64,000 nt of DNA from positions 4,402,001-4,466,000 of the forward strand of contig CM071591.1 of assembly GCA_036429605.1 (NCBI GenBank), read 5' to 3'. Positions 35,714-47,427 of this stretch are shown here, piece after piece; position 1 is the first letter of the stretch; every line of letters begins with the position of its first letter. The translations under genes were made by a program, and so were the position numbers. The notes under the pieces were generated by a model. It was not told where the DNA came from, did not search any database, and saw nothing but the letters and a program-made list of their open reading frames with translations. The stretch comes from Cladobotryum mycophilum. Lineage: Eukaryota > Ascomycota > Sordariomycetes > Hypocreales > Hypocreaceae.

Positions 35714-36097
35714 GGTGCCGCGCTTTAACGTGTCAAAATTGAGAGGGTGGGAGATGTGAGAGAAGCAAGAGGAACCCTGTTTGAGGGAGGAAGAAAGGGT
35801 GCCGTGTTTGTGAAACCTGAATCACTGACACGATGGGGTTGCCTTATAAACGGCCTGAGGCTAGAGAAGAGAAGCATCGAGTAACACAACACACGTATTT
35901 TAGTCATGGAAATTTGCTTAGGCTGAATTATTTGCATTTCTTTTCAGTTAACTATAGGATACAAAAACTCCAAATGCGAAATCGAATTCAGGTAAAAATG
36001 AATAGCTGATATATATAACACCAAACCCATACAAAGATGAACCAAAATAACCGCTTATCGGGTAAGCACATGAACATTAAAGAGAGGCAGGCTGCAT
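35714..36097. other. short intergenic region
   Basis: The promoter of the dynamin-like gene and the 3' end of the Gln-rich gene share under 400 bases. Nothing further is recognised. Confidence 0.4.
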
Positions 36098-38622
36098 TCA
36101 TGTGCGACGCCGCCGTCGGGGAGCGCCATGGCACATATTATCTGAACTGCCCGCAAGCTGACTAGAGGCCGTTTGAGGACGGACGCTGCCTTGTTGTCTT
36201 GGGATCGGGTCAGATTGAACTGGCCTCTGCTGTTGCTGCTGCTGCTGCTGCTGCTGTTGTCGCTGCTGCTCACGCGCATGTCTATGCAGCGGAGGAGTTC
36301 GCTGTTGAGGCCCAAACCAACGACACTGAGGGGTTGACTGCTGTTGCTGTTGCTGCTGCTGGGGCGCAGGTTGGTACAACTGGGGAACGGGCTGCTGAGA
36401 GGTTTGCTGTTGCTGCTGGGGCACAGGATGATACAACTGGGGAGTTGACTGTTGTTGCTGCTGCTGCTGGGGCACGGGATACAACTGGGGAATTGGCTGC
36501 TGCTGCTGCCGCTGCTGCTGCTGCCGGGGCACGGGATACAACTGAGGAATTGGCTGCTGCTGCTGCTGCTGGGGCACGGGATGATACAATTGGGGAGTTG
36601 ACTGTTGTTGCTGCCGCTGCTGGGGCACGGGGTACAACTGAGGAATTGGCTGTTGCTGTTGTTGCTGCTGCTGCTGGGCCGCAGATTGATACACCTCAGG
36701 ATCTTGCCGGTATTGCAGAAATACTGGTTGATAATATTGAGGAGACCCCTGCTGAGACGCTTCAGGACCCAAATTCTGCGGAGGGCCCGCTGGGACATTT
36801 GCAGAGGAGGTTGCGGTGGCATTCACTGGAGTAAATCCGCCTGAACGAGGGACAGTCGTGGTATTCCCCAGACGAGCCGGGACTAGAGGCGCTGTAACGT
36901 CGCTCGGAGGGACAGCATAATGCATATTACCCTGCTGCTGATGGCTGAGAGCAGAAGCCTGGGACATTGCTGGGTAGGCTGGCCCAGCCGCCATGGTTGA
37001 GGGACCCGGTGTCGGAGCAAGCGCAGGGTCGGGAGGCGGATATGTTCGATTCCTGGTTACAGCGTATTTTCGAGGGTCTGTTATACCTTCATGTTTCTTA
37101 GGCGCATCTTCCGGAGACGGAAATGTCCACTCGGCAACGGAGACGAAGCGGTTGGGACAGCCAGGGTCATCGTGGAGGGCAAGTGACTGGCCGAATATAC
37201 TGCGTATAGAGGGTAACATAGTGTGTGATAAATTGGGGCCAGTGGATATGATCGTTGGGGTGTTGGTGTCGTTGGCCGGGGCAGCAACCCTGAACCTTTG
37301 GTATGCCTGGTTGCCTTGACGAGAAGTCTTTTTTGAGAGGGTGGCTTCGCTGCGGGACCTCGAAGAGGGGTATCGCTCGGTCGTTTTGCTTCCAGCCGAT
37401 GAACTCTGCTGGCCAAGATTGGGAAATGCTGCCATGTCGGCACCGGAAGCTCCCTCCATCGAATCGAATGAGCGCTTTGGCCTCATGGGAGCTTTCCCCT
37501 TGTCCTCCCTCTTCGATTCAGCTTCAAGGCTGGATTTGCGGCTCTCGCTGGAGTGAGAAGTGGGAGTTGATGAGGCCTGCGGAGCATAGTGATCCGGCGT
37601 AGAAGGTACTAGAGGGACAAGGTCGCTCCTTCCAGGCCATCCAATATCGTACTCCTCCTTCAGGTCAAATGAAAACGCATCACTTTCAGCATAAGGGAAG
37701 GTGCCCGAGAAATCAGCTTCCTCTTCCGGCGCCTGTCCTTGGCGCTCATCCTCGGTCCTGCTGGGGCCAGGCTCAGCTCTTTGCCAGCTGGTTGAAGGAC
37801 TCAGAGGTGGGCTCAACGTTCGAGGACTAGATAGAGTGCTTTCTGTAGTATACCCTGCGTCGCATACCATCACGACAGTGTCGGTAGAAAATGACCAAGG
37901 CGCTCGATATTGCGAGTGAAAGCCTTGATATGAGTAGTACTTGACTCGGTGATAGTCAGGCAGCTGGTCATTATTCTCGTCATACTCTTCCAGGCTTGTG
38001 GCGCTCATCCACCCATAGCTCTCAGCGTTTTCCATAGGACGGTGATAGTATATGACTGGGTACTCTCGCCAGTTAACAAGAGGGCCGCCGTCCTCATAGC
38101 CTTCCGCCCACCCTGTGATCACCCCTATTTCAGCATCATAAACGTAGCATGCCGGAACACCAAGTCGCGCAAATCCAAGTTCTTCGACTGTCCCTTTGAG
38201 CCCCATCTTGGCTAGACTCCCGGCCGGAGGTACGACGACGACCGCACATCTGGTTTTTGCCAGGGGGCAGATTCCAACGTGTGGGGCGAAGGGCTTTGGC
38301 GCAATTATTAGACTCGGCTTATCTAGAATCCGAGCTGCCATTTGAATATGGCCAGCTATTTCAGCTTCTAAATTTCTAAAGTCACTGGTAGAATGGTCCC
38401 GATACTTATCCAGGTTCGTGTATATTCCCAGGCGTTCTAAAACTTTCGAAACAAACTCGACCATATTCTGTGGCCCGAAGTGCGAATTGTGAGCCCCGGG
38501 GGTTGTGATGACGGTAGTTGATCTATGGCGTGTTGGCCTCCTATAGAGCCGGTCTCGATTTTGGCCATGGCATCTCTCACAATTTTGAGTAGTCTGTCAG
38601 AGGGCGGAGCTTGCGTAACCAT
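36098..38622 (-). CDS. very Gln-rich repeat protein (frame broken at a C5 run)
   Basis: About 841 residues if one base is added at the G run 38498-38502, which joins the ATG at 38622 (MVTQAPPSDRLLKIV) to the long frame. The first 230 residues look globular (VSKVLERLGIYTNL, RILDKPSLIIAPKPFAP, GFARLGVPACYVYDAEIG), with no known motif. The middle is Ser/Pro/Glu-rich and disordered. The last 200 residues are poly-Gln with six copies of a P-Q-L-Y-(H/Q)-P-(V/A)-P unit separated by Q4-Q8, then Q11 and a basic end (RRRRT). CAG/CAA triplet repetition at 36220-36680 is the DNA basis. Such tracts favour phase separation or prion-like assembly; I infer a possible regulator but cannot name it. Confidence 0.7.
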
Positions 38623-40863
38623 GGTGGTGCCATTAGCAATATGTGATGAGGCCTATACATGTTAGTATAAGTGTTTTGGGGGGGTATATTGGTTGTGGAT
38701 TGGCTCTGCTACTTACTGAGGGAGCTTGGGTATTTGATTGTAGGCTATGGCTGTCCATATTGGTGGAGTTGTCACGTAGGTGCGACATATTGGGTAAACT
38801 TGACATGGCAAAGGGGTCAAAAGTTGAGTGTGGGGATGGGTATCACAGAAAAGTTGGTATAAAACGAGGTGGATACAAGATGACAAAAGAAGAATTGTCG
38901 GCAACGGCAAATTAAGCAAGATGAGGTGGAATTTTGCTCAGTCGGTTTCTCTATTAATGACAAGGGTAGGTAGAGCTGGTTAGTGGTAAAAAGAAAAGAA
39001 GAAGGGGGAGAAGGAGCAGGAGGAAAAGACGAAGGGAATGTAGGAGCTTGGATCAAAAGCATGAAGAATTGGGCCTTCTTTTTATGGATCTTTTGATGAG
39101 GAGAAGATTCTCACGGCGGCCAGTCAGAGGTGGAGGTACATGACAGCACGCGATCTGGTTGGATTGTTGCCCAGCGATGCATGGCACAGCCTTTCTTGCA
39201 GTCCATGCACTCTTCCGTGGTTGCGATCAGTCTCACCCTCCCGTATCTACTCCGTACTCCGTACTGGACTAGGGCCTAGGAACCAGGAGAAGGATGAGAT
39301 CGGGTGGAGTTGCTGGGGTAGCTTGCTTGAGCAGTGGCCGGGTGTCTCAATCGCGATTGGTAGCGCTGGTATTCGGCCGCAGAGCCCGGAGAACATCCGC
39401 AACGCGCCAATGCCAATGAGACCAAGGCGTATGCGTGCGTGTGTTGCTCAAGGGTGGATATGGAATATCTTGGGAGTGAGTGGTCATGGCCAAAAAGCCT
39501 CATCCATGCATCCATCCATGCATCCATCCATGCATCCATCCATGCACCCATCCTCGTCGCGGTTGTCTAATGCCACGCCCACCCCTTGACAGCTTCGTTT
39601 AGGTACCTACTTGAGGCTGCGTCTTGTGTGATGAGCTTCCTTTTCTTGCTTTTTTCCCTTTTTCGCCATGGAACAGACCAGGGTCGATAAAGAGAGAGAG
39701 AGAGAGAGAAATGGAGTACATACTTTTTTGTGGTTGCCCTACTTACCTTGGCAAATTGCTTTCCTTGCTTCGTCGTATGCCCATGCCCATCCCCTCTCCG
39801 CTCGCAGAGACAAGGCTTGGTGACCCCCCTTCCATGACGTAGATGCCCACAGGTGGACGATGCTGCAACCGTAATTGGTAGAGGAAAAAAAGAAAGAAAG
39901 AAAGAAAGAAAAATGCGAGGGGTGAGGGCGAGAACAGAAATGAGGAGTCTGCAGGTCCCTCTCCCCTCCCCTGCCGCACATACTACTTGCGTGCTCCATT
40001 GATAGACAAATGCCGTAGTAAGTTGACAAGAGTGGATTGGGCTGGATTGCCTGGACCCTCTTGATCCTGTTCATTCTCTGCTCTCACTCCCCCTCCATCT
40101 CTCCCTCTTTCCGTCCATACATACCTCCCTGCTTGCCTGCCTCTCTTTATTTCCCACAACTGGTCTCCTGCATGCGGCTGCATTGGATACGCAAATGAGT
40201 CGTGAACAAGGGGAGTCAGTCAGTCTTGTTTTTCTGAGGTACAAGTATGATGTGATGGGATGTGATGAGCAAGCTATGACTGTGACTGTAACCATGACAA
40301 TATAAATATAAAGTACATATGCAAATATATATATGGTAGGTAGTATAGAGTCCACGTAGTACCTTTATGCATTGGCACCTTTGTCGCCGCCGCCGCCGCC
40401 GTCGTTGTCGTTGATTTTCATGCAGTGGAGGATGAATGTGGAAGGAAGCTGGATAAAGTTGAAATAATAATAATGGATACCTTATGCATGTTATCAACCA
40501 ACCGTTCAACCAATCAGTGCGGAGTACGGAGTACAAGCAAATGAAAATTTCATTACCAGGTTCTATACCTTGGAGGGTACGTACCTCGGTAACCGAGCTC
40601 TTTTCAACCCATCTTCGCCAAGAAATCTACAACCCCTTCATGAGAGAGCACTGGGCGCCAACAGTCCCATGCTCACCCTCACCTCTCCAAACCAGACCAA
40701 CCTGAAAGTGGGCATCCACACACACACGCGCATACACACCACACACTCACTCGCACACACTCGCACAGAGAAACGGAGAGGGAGGGCATATGACCAAAAG
40801 ATCCAATATCAAAAAGCAAACCTTTGTTGAGTGAAATTACAGCTCTCCTATTCGGTGGCAACC
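38623..40863. other. intergenic region with minisatellite
   Basis: No gene is seen between divergently transcribed neighbours. A CATCCATG-type 12-bp tandem repeat lies at 39503-39546, GA at 39690-39712, GAAA at 39890-39912, and CA/CACTCG runs at 40718-40766. CCGTACTCCGTACT occurs at 39250 and GGAGTACGGAGTAC at 40520. Confidence 0.5.
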
Positions 40864-43800
40864 ATGCCCTGCTCATGCTGCCAAGAGCCGGTTGCTGAGC
40901 CAGCTGTCGAGCCAACTCCTGGGCCAACTGCTGAGCCGGTTTCTACCGCACCACGTCTGTCGGAACCCGACCAGGTCACCATTGGGTACGCAGGCGACGC
41001 AGACGACCAAGACGACGCAGCCAATGACTCCTGCAAGCGATCCGATACTCAAACCACGGCCATCGAGGCCCGGTCCGTGGGCTACTGCAATACCGCTGTA
41101 GCGTGCGAGCAAGTACAGGCTGCGGGGACCTGCTTTAACGACGACGAGTGGTCCGGATTCCCAAGGGAAGAAGAGAAACAAGTACGTGGTGACAACAAGG
41201 ACAATGACAACATCAACACCAACACCGATACCAACCACGACAACATCAACAGCGATGAACAGGGTTCCGGTGCTTTGACGGCTGAATGTTTGGATGCGGA
41301 ATTTGTCAAGACTCACATGCCCATTACTTGCTCCAAGACATGCACGCCTGCTGGTGGTTGCGGCGCACAACAAGATGCGGAGGTTGCAACTCTCAGCAAG
41401 AAAAACGAACAACTCATCACACCCATTGAGACATGCAACAAGGGCTGCTCTGAGACAGCACTGCAGGGAGGGGATTCCAATATTGACGACTCGGATGTTC
41501 CAGACTGCTGCCGCGGCAAAGTTGCACCATGCTGCGATGACGCCTGCCTCGTCCGTCTGGCTATTCGCGAGTGCGACGCCGAATCGGCTGCATCGGCCGC
41601 CGCTACTGTCGACAAGACTGCAGCAGGGGGTAAGTCGAACAAACTTTTCCGGTTTCGACCTTTTTCGTGGGTGTCGGATAGCTGATTGATTCCGACTCGT
41701 AGAGACAGATGATGCGTGTTGCCAACCACCGACCTTGGAGGCAACAAACCCCGGGGCGTGTGATCGCCATCGTCGCGTTGTAAAGGAACGCTACGGCGCC
41801 ACCCTCGAGGCCCTTGGATGTATCTGCCGCGCCCTTCTTGCACTCGGACAAGAGTCATGTTGCGAGACTCGGAAGCGGTCGCTCGATAAAGTGAAATTTC
41901 CTAAAAAGTCACTCGATCGGCCAGCCGGATGTGTCCCTGGTCGCTACGCTAGTGGTACATCCTCGAAGCCGTCGTCCGTTGCAAGCCGCACTTCCCGCAA
42001 GAGCCGCACCAGCTCCTGTTGTCCCAAGCAGCTCCCCCGTGTGAAGTCGACGTGCCCAAGCGAAGCCTACTATGAGGGCACCAAACAAAAGTCACAGAGG
42101 AATGACTGCGCTGATCCCTGCTGCTCCACTTTCAATGAGCCGCAAATTCAGGGAGGCAGCGGTTCCCCCCTCGAGATGTAGAGAGCCAGGCTTCTGGCCG
42201 TGAGCATGTGGCTCTCAGCATATCTGGCATGACTTGCACAGGCTGCGAGACGAAGCTCAGTAGAACCCTGGCAGCATTGGCCGGTATCGAGAACCTCAAG
42301 ACCAGCCTGGTTCTCTCGCGAGCAGAGTTTGATGTTGACTTACGAGTCGTCACTGTGAATGGTGTAATTAAGCACTTGGAACGTACAACCGAATTCAAGT
42401 GTGAGAGGATCACCAGCAGGGGATCCAGCGTAGAGATCATTGTCCCAGGAGATCCACTAAACTTCGTAAACGGGACTTGGCCTCAAGGCGTGATAGATGT
42501 ATCCATCATCGATAAAGAGGTCGTCAGAGTTACATTCGACCCGACTCTGGTGGGTGCTCGAGATCTTCTGGAGAAGCATTGGGGAACTTCTACCAAGCTT
42601 GCCCCCATTCGTGGTGATCCCTCGCTTGAAGCTGGAAGTAAACATGTTCGCCATGTAGGGTATACGACTCTGCTGTCGGCAGCGCTCACGATCCCCGTCC
42701 TGGTCATGGCCTGGGCCCCGATACCCGACAGAGAAATTGCCTACAGCTCTGCATCGCTGGCTCTGGCGACTGTCGTTCAAGTCTTTGTCGCCGGCCCGTT
42801 CTATCCCCAGGCACTCAAGGCTCTTGTATTTTCTCGCGTCGTTGAGATGGACCTCTTGATCGTGCTGAGCACCACTACTGCTTTCATTTTCTCCGTGGTG
42901 TCGTATGGGTACCTCGTCGCTGGGAAGCCCCTATCGACGGGCCAATTCTTTGAAACGAGCACCCTTTTGGTCACCTTGATCATGGTGGGGAGATATGTGG
43001 CGGCGCTTGCCCGCCAGAAAGCAGTAGAGTCTATTTCTTTCCAGTCCCTCCAAACGCCTACCGCGCTTCTCGTAGATTCTGGTTGCTCCTCGGGGGTGAG
43101 GGAGATGGACGCGAGACTTTTGCAGTATGGCGACGTGTTCAAAGTCCTTCCCGATACAACGGTCCCGACTGATGGGGTCGTACTTTCGGGTTCGTCCGAG
43201 GTTGACGAGTCCATGCTCACTGGCGAGTCTTTGCCCATCGAGAAGCGCATTGACTCGTCCCTCATGGCCGGGACCATTAATCACTCCGGCACCATGCTGG
43301 CGCGCGTGACACGTCTCCCGGGCGAGAACACCATCAGCGCCATCGCGGCCATGGTCGATGAGGCAAAGCTCTCTAAGCCAAAGATGCAGGACCTGGCAGA
43401 CCGGGTGGCCTCCTACTTTGTGCCCGTAGTTTTGACCCTGACCATCGTGACTTTTGTGATATGGGTGACCGTAGGCGTTACCGTTCGCAGCAAAGAGGCG
43501 GGCGATGCGGCTGTGGATGCGCTGACGTATGCCATTACTGTTCTCATCGTGTCGTGCCCATGCGCCATCGGGCTGGCTGTCCCGATGGTGGTGGTGATTG
43601 CCAGTGGTGTGGCCGCAGAGCGGGGGTCATCTTCAAGTCGGCTGATGCGATAGAGCTGGCGCACACGGCGACGCATGTAGTGTTTGACAAGACGGGCACT
43701 CTTACCCAGGGAAGGCTCACCGTTATCGAGACTCCTTCCCTCTCTGTGGACAAAGACAACACGTTGTCGTCATCATCGTCGTCATCGCTTCTGGGTCTGA

Positions 43801-44654
43801 TTGAAAACAGTCGGCATCCAGTTTCCCTGGCCGTAGCAGACCATCTAAAGAGCCGGGGAGTCGTCGCCTTGTCCGTACCCAACGTCAAGAGCTTGACCGG
43901 CCGCGGCCTAGAAGCCGAACTCACCAGCCAGACCCTACGAGCCGGCAACGCCCGCTGGCTCAACCTCTCTTCCCATCCCCTTGTCAAGTCCCTCCTGGCA
44001 CAGGCATACACCGTATTCTGCTTCACGATCGACGATGAGCTAGCCGCCGTGTTCGGTCTCGAGGACTCGCTCCGGGACGACGCCGCGCACGTCACCGCGG
44101 CCATGCAACGACGCAACATCTCTATCCACCTAGTGTCTGGCGACGACGACGGCGCCGTCCAGGCCGTAGCAACAAGACTCGGGATCCCGCCTCACAACGT
44201 CCGCTCACGCAGTTCCCCGGCCGAAAAGCAAGCCTACATCAAGGCCTTGCTCGCCAGCCCCCCAGGCAAGGACAGCAAGGACAACAAAAACAAGCCCATC
44301 ATCATATTCTGCGGTGACGGCACCAACGATGCCGCCGCCCTCGCCCAGGCCACCATCGGCGTACACATCAACCAAGCCAGCAGCAGCCACATCGCCAAGT
44401 CCGCGGCCGATGTTGTCCTCGCCCGACCCAATCTATCTGGCCTCATCACCATGATGGACCTCAGCAGGCAGTCCGTCCGACGCATCCGCTTCAACTTTGC
44501 CTGGAGCTTCTTGTACAACACGTTTGCTGTCCTCTTGGCAGGTGGCGCCTTCGTTAGGGCCAGGATCCCGCCGCAGTTTGGTGGCCTGGGCGAGCTCGTG
44601 AGCGTGCTGCCCGTCGTTGCGGCTGCGGTTCTTCTTCGATGGACCAAGATTTGA
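40864..44654 (+). CDS. crpA-like: CrpA-like copper-exporting P1B-type ATPase with Cys-rich N-terminus (two frame breaks)
   Basis: About 1,239 residues, with the start at ACCATGC (40864), one intron (41630-41702, GTAAGT...GTAG) and one base added at each of two runs (C6 at 42165-42170; G5 at 43622-43626). The first 430 residues carry many CC pairs (CSCC, DCC, PCC, SCC), as in fungal CrpA/CRP1 pumps. A heavy-metal-associated domain follows with GMTCTGC (42226-42246). Then come the membrane helices, TGES actuator motif, the metal-site CPC (43555-43563), DKTGT phosphorylation motif (43686-43700), the SRHP motif and GDGTND (about 44314). CPC marks Cu+/Ag+ transport. The product would sit in the plasma membrane and pump Cu+ out, giving copper tolerance. 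Both breaks fall where the two frames meet in homologous motifs. Confidence 0.88.
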
Positions 44655-44714
44655 TTTCGGATGGGTCAAGATTGATTTCGGATGGGTCAAGATTGATTTC
44701 GGATGGTCTAAGAT
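44638..44714 (+). repeat. 21-bp minisatellite at the ATPase stop codon
   Basis: Units start at 44638 (22 bp), 44660 (21 bp), 44681 (21 bp) and 44702 (partial), each GATGGGTCAAGATTGATTTCG or close to it. The first unit overlaps the last codons of the ATPase. Its one extra T creates the TGA stop. Without it the frame would run on through the repeats. Confidence 0.85.
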
Positions 44715-45034
44715 GAGTTCCCCCTCGTGGGAACGTGACGTCGGACCTCTGAAGTAGGTTTCTTGCGTCTTGGGCCAAGCAAGGTCATGGCAGAACTGGC
44801 AGGAGTGCCCACTACAGATTTACATTCTCCTCTCGTCCCAGAGTCCTTGTGCATTGTCCAAGCATACTACTTGGAACATGTACATGTCTGGGAATTATCA
44901 TCATGCTGGACTAATTTGGTCCATTTACTCAGAATGCAGGTAGCTGATAAAAGAAAACATTGCGTAAAGACTATGGAAAGCTTCTCTATGAAGCATATTG
45001 CTGTGCCCTCCTCCGTGATCCCATCCACCATACA

Positions 45035-47113
45035 TCAGACTCGATTCGTTGCGAGTATATCCATGACTGCATCGATCGTATCAGCGATTGCATCTGCATC
45101 CTCGTCCTGTATCCCATCAATGTGCGCCGCGAGTTGGAGGCTTGTCTCTCCGTCTAGCAGTAGCTGGACAGTCTGTAGACATTTCGTATCCAAACTTAGA
45201 AGCATATCACGCGTAAACACGTCGCTCCTGATGTGATTTTCGAGGGCGTAGGCCACGGCTGTCCAGCCGCCAGAACATTTTTCATAGCGATCGACCTGAC
45301 CGGTCTTCAGCAAGGCCTCCACGGCGGCGACGTTGTGAAATTTGGCGGCGTACATGAGGGCTGTCCTGCCGTATTTATTTTGCAAACTCAGGTCGACGCC
45401 GGGATGCTTGATGATGCAAGACGCTGTTCCCATGCCGCCTGCCTGTAAAGCGTAGATGAGAGGGGATTTTCCATCGACGTCTTCACTCACTGGATCTATG
45501 CCGCCTTTCTTGAGAAGATACTCGACGATATCTGTCCAGTCATTACTTGCAGCCCATGACAAAATGTCACGGTCAAACTGGTCCCGCACATCGAGCCGAA
45601 TGTCCTTTCTCTCTAACAAGGTAGCCGTGATTAGCTTGCAGCCCTTCCTGGCAGCCAATAGTAGCGGCGTGCGATGGAAGTCGTCTGGTACATTCGGGTC
45701 GATATTGGGCATAGTTAGAAGATCTCTGACAACCTCTATGTTGTCACGCTCTGCTGCAAGCATCAACGCTGTGCTACCGTCATAATCCTGAGCTTCGAAG
45801 TTTGCACCATGATGCAGTAGCATGCGAACAGCATCAGAGTTATCCTCCATTGCTGCCCGTAGAAGCGGAGTCATACCGTGCCTGTCTTGGGCCTCGATAT
45901 CGACTCCCCTCTCAATCAACAGCTTTACTATGCTGGCTTTGCTATGCTTATGTACAGCCCATAACAAAGGCGTTTCGCCGTCGGCGTCTTTTGCGTTTGG
46001 GTCCACCTCATTTAAAGCAAGGAAAAGCTGCACAATGGATTCATTCCCTGATGCTACGGCATGAAATAGCGGCGCATTGCCAGAGGTGCCGGCATTGTTT
46101 GGGTTCACCCTGTTCGTCTTGAGGAGCTCCTCGATCGCTTCTACATGGCCGTATATTGCGGCTTGTATAAGAGGAGTATAACCCTCGTCATTGATTGATT
46201 CGAGATGGACATCTGACCTGTTGAGGAACAGCTTGACAATGTGACCAAATCCCATACGAGCGGCTATGGCCAGTGGTGTATCACCTCGTACGTCTCTATG
46301 ATCTGGATCAACAAGGTTCGTGGAGAGTAGCCATTTTACGACTTCTTCTTTGCCAGAATTAGAAGCATTGAACAAGGCTGTGCGATTCAGATTATCCGTA
46401 GCTTCAATGTTCACTTTGCCTGACAAAGCGAGCATCTTCACGGCACCAAATTGGCCCGCTGCTGATGCGATGATGAATGGTGTCTTGTTCGTGGCGTCCA
46501 AACAGTCCACGATGATGCCTTTGACGCCGAGCAGGAGCTCTATGATTCCCACATGGCAATCTTTTGCAGCGACAGAAAGAGCAGTGCCTCTGACGAAGCC
46601 GTTGGAGTATGTGACGTTGACGTCAACACCATCCATGCCAAGCAACTCTTTAAAGATGGTTGCGTCTCCCATCTCTGAGGCTCTCATCAGGAGAGGCACT
46701 CCGTGGATGTGTTTTTGCCGGTGCTCCTGGAGGTTTGCACCGAAACGCTTAAAGTGCTTGATGGTGAGTAGCTTTCTCTTTTCCACGGCCCAAGTCAGAG
46801 CGGGAGATCCCTCACATATGTCTCGTACATAGAGGTCTCTAAGCAGCAGGGAATAGTGGTGGGAGTTGGTCTTGCAGAGGGCGTACAGGGAACCCCGGGG
46901 GAGATGCCTGGCGATCTGTACGATGATCTCTGGCGGCAAGTCGGCGAGCCACTGAGAGGGGGACTCTGTTGGGCCTGCTTCACAGCCATCTTGGGCGCGG
47001 AAAGATGGAGAGATTCGAACCAACCTAGCATTATCGTATCGGACTTGATCAGAGTAGATTGAAGAATGGGTTTCGACGGCTTTTGAATGTGTCAACTGTC
47101 GCAAGGATTGCAT
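45035..47113 (-). CDS. F-box-like protein with about 14 ankyrin repeats
   Basis: 692 residues in one uninterrupted frame from the ATG at 47113. The N-terminal 55 residues are variable. An F-box-like stretch (WLADLPPEIIVQIARHLPRG then LYALCKTNSHHYSLLL) spans about 58-95. Ankyrin repeats run from about residue 130 almost to the end. Many are canonical (GYTPLIQAAIYGHVEAIEELL, GMTPLLRAAMEDNSDAVRMLL, GRTALMYAAKFHNVAAVEALL). The last 40 residues (LLDGETSLQLAAHIDG...) form a cap. It is the longest and best-preserved of the three F-box/ankyrin genes in this window. A substrate-receptor role in ubiquitin ligases is the family expectation, not shown here. Confidence 0.88.
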   Translation of the reverse strand: MQSLRQLTHSKAVETHSSIYSDQVRYDNARLVRISPSFRAQDGCEAGPTESPSQWLADLPPEIIVQIARHLPRGSLYALCKTNSHHYSLLLRDLYVRDICEGSPALTWAVEKRKLLTIKHFKRFGANLQEHRQKHIHGVPLLMRASEMGDATIFKELLGMDGVDVNVTYSNGFVRGTALSVAAKDCHVGIIELLLGVKGIIVDCLDATNKTPFIIASAAGQFGAVKMLALSGKVNIEATDNLNRTALFNASNSGKEEVVKWLLSTNLVDPDHRDVRGDTPLAIAARMGFGHIVKLFLNRSDVHLESINDEGYTPLIQAAIYGHVEAIEELLKTNRVNPNNAGTSGNAPLFHAVASGNESIVQLFLALNEVDPNAKDADGETPLLWAVHKHSKASIVKLLIERGVDIEAQDRHGMTPLLRAAMEDNSDAVRMLLHHGANFEAQDYDGSTALMLAAERDNIEVVRDLLTMPNIDPNVPDDFHRTPLLLAARKGCKLITATLLERKDIRLDVRDQFDRDILSWAASNDWTDIVEYLLKKGGIDPVSEDVDGKSPLIYALQAGGMGTASCIIKHPGVDLSLQNKYGRTALMYAAKFHNVAAVEALLKTGQVDRYEKCSGGWTAVAYALENHIRSDVFTRDMLLSLDTKCLQTVQLLLDGETSLQLAAHIDGIQDEDADAIADTIDAVMDILATNRV

Positions 47114-47427
47114 GTGTAAAAGCTGGCGAAGATGGAAGTTTGTAGATTTGGGTTTCTCCGGGCTGATAGACTAGACTTATAGTTTCCATACGATTGACAC
47201 ATGATTGAGTACGACGAGGTGGTGAAAGAACAAGACATTGAGCAAACACGGGATGGTATTCCTTTGGACATTTATTGGATTCATTGAACAACAAGAATGC
47301 CTCGGGTTTGAACACCCAGATTGTTCCATTGCGAGGTATCAGATTTATTACCGCTTTGTCTGGTGAGCCAAGATGGGATGGATCGAACAAGGCCATGGAT
47401 GGAGCAAAGCCGTAGATTCGTAACAAA

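Noticed and set aside
39503..39546. CRISPR-like array
   Set aside because: Short 12-bp tandem units without spacers in a eukaryotic genome; a minisatellite.
43600..43640. Programmed ribosomal frameshifting at the G/C runs
   Set aside because: Eight unrelated genes or sites sharing this would be extraordinary; no slippery heptamer plus structure is evident.
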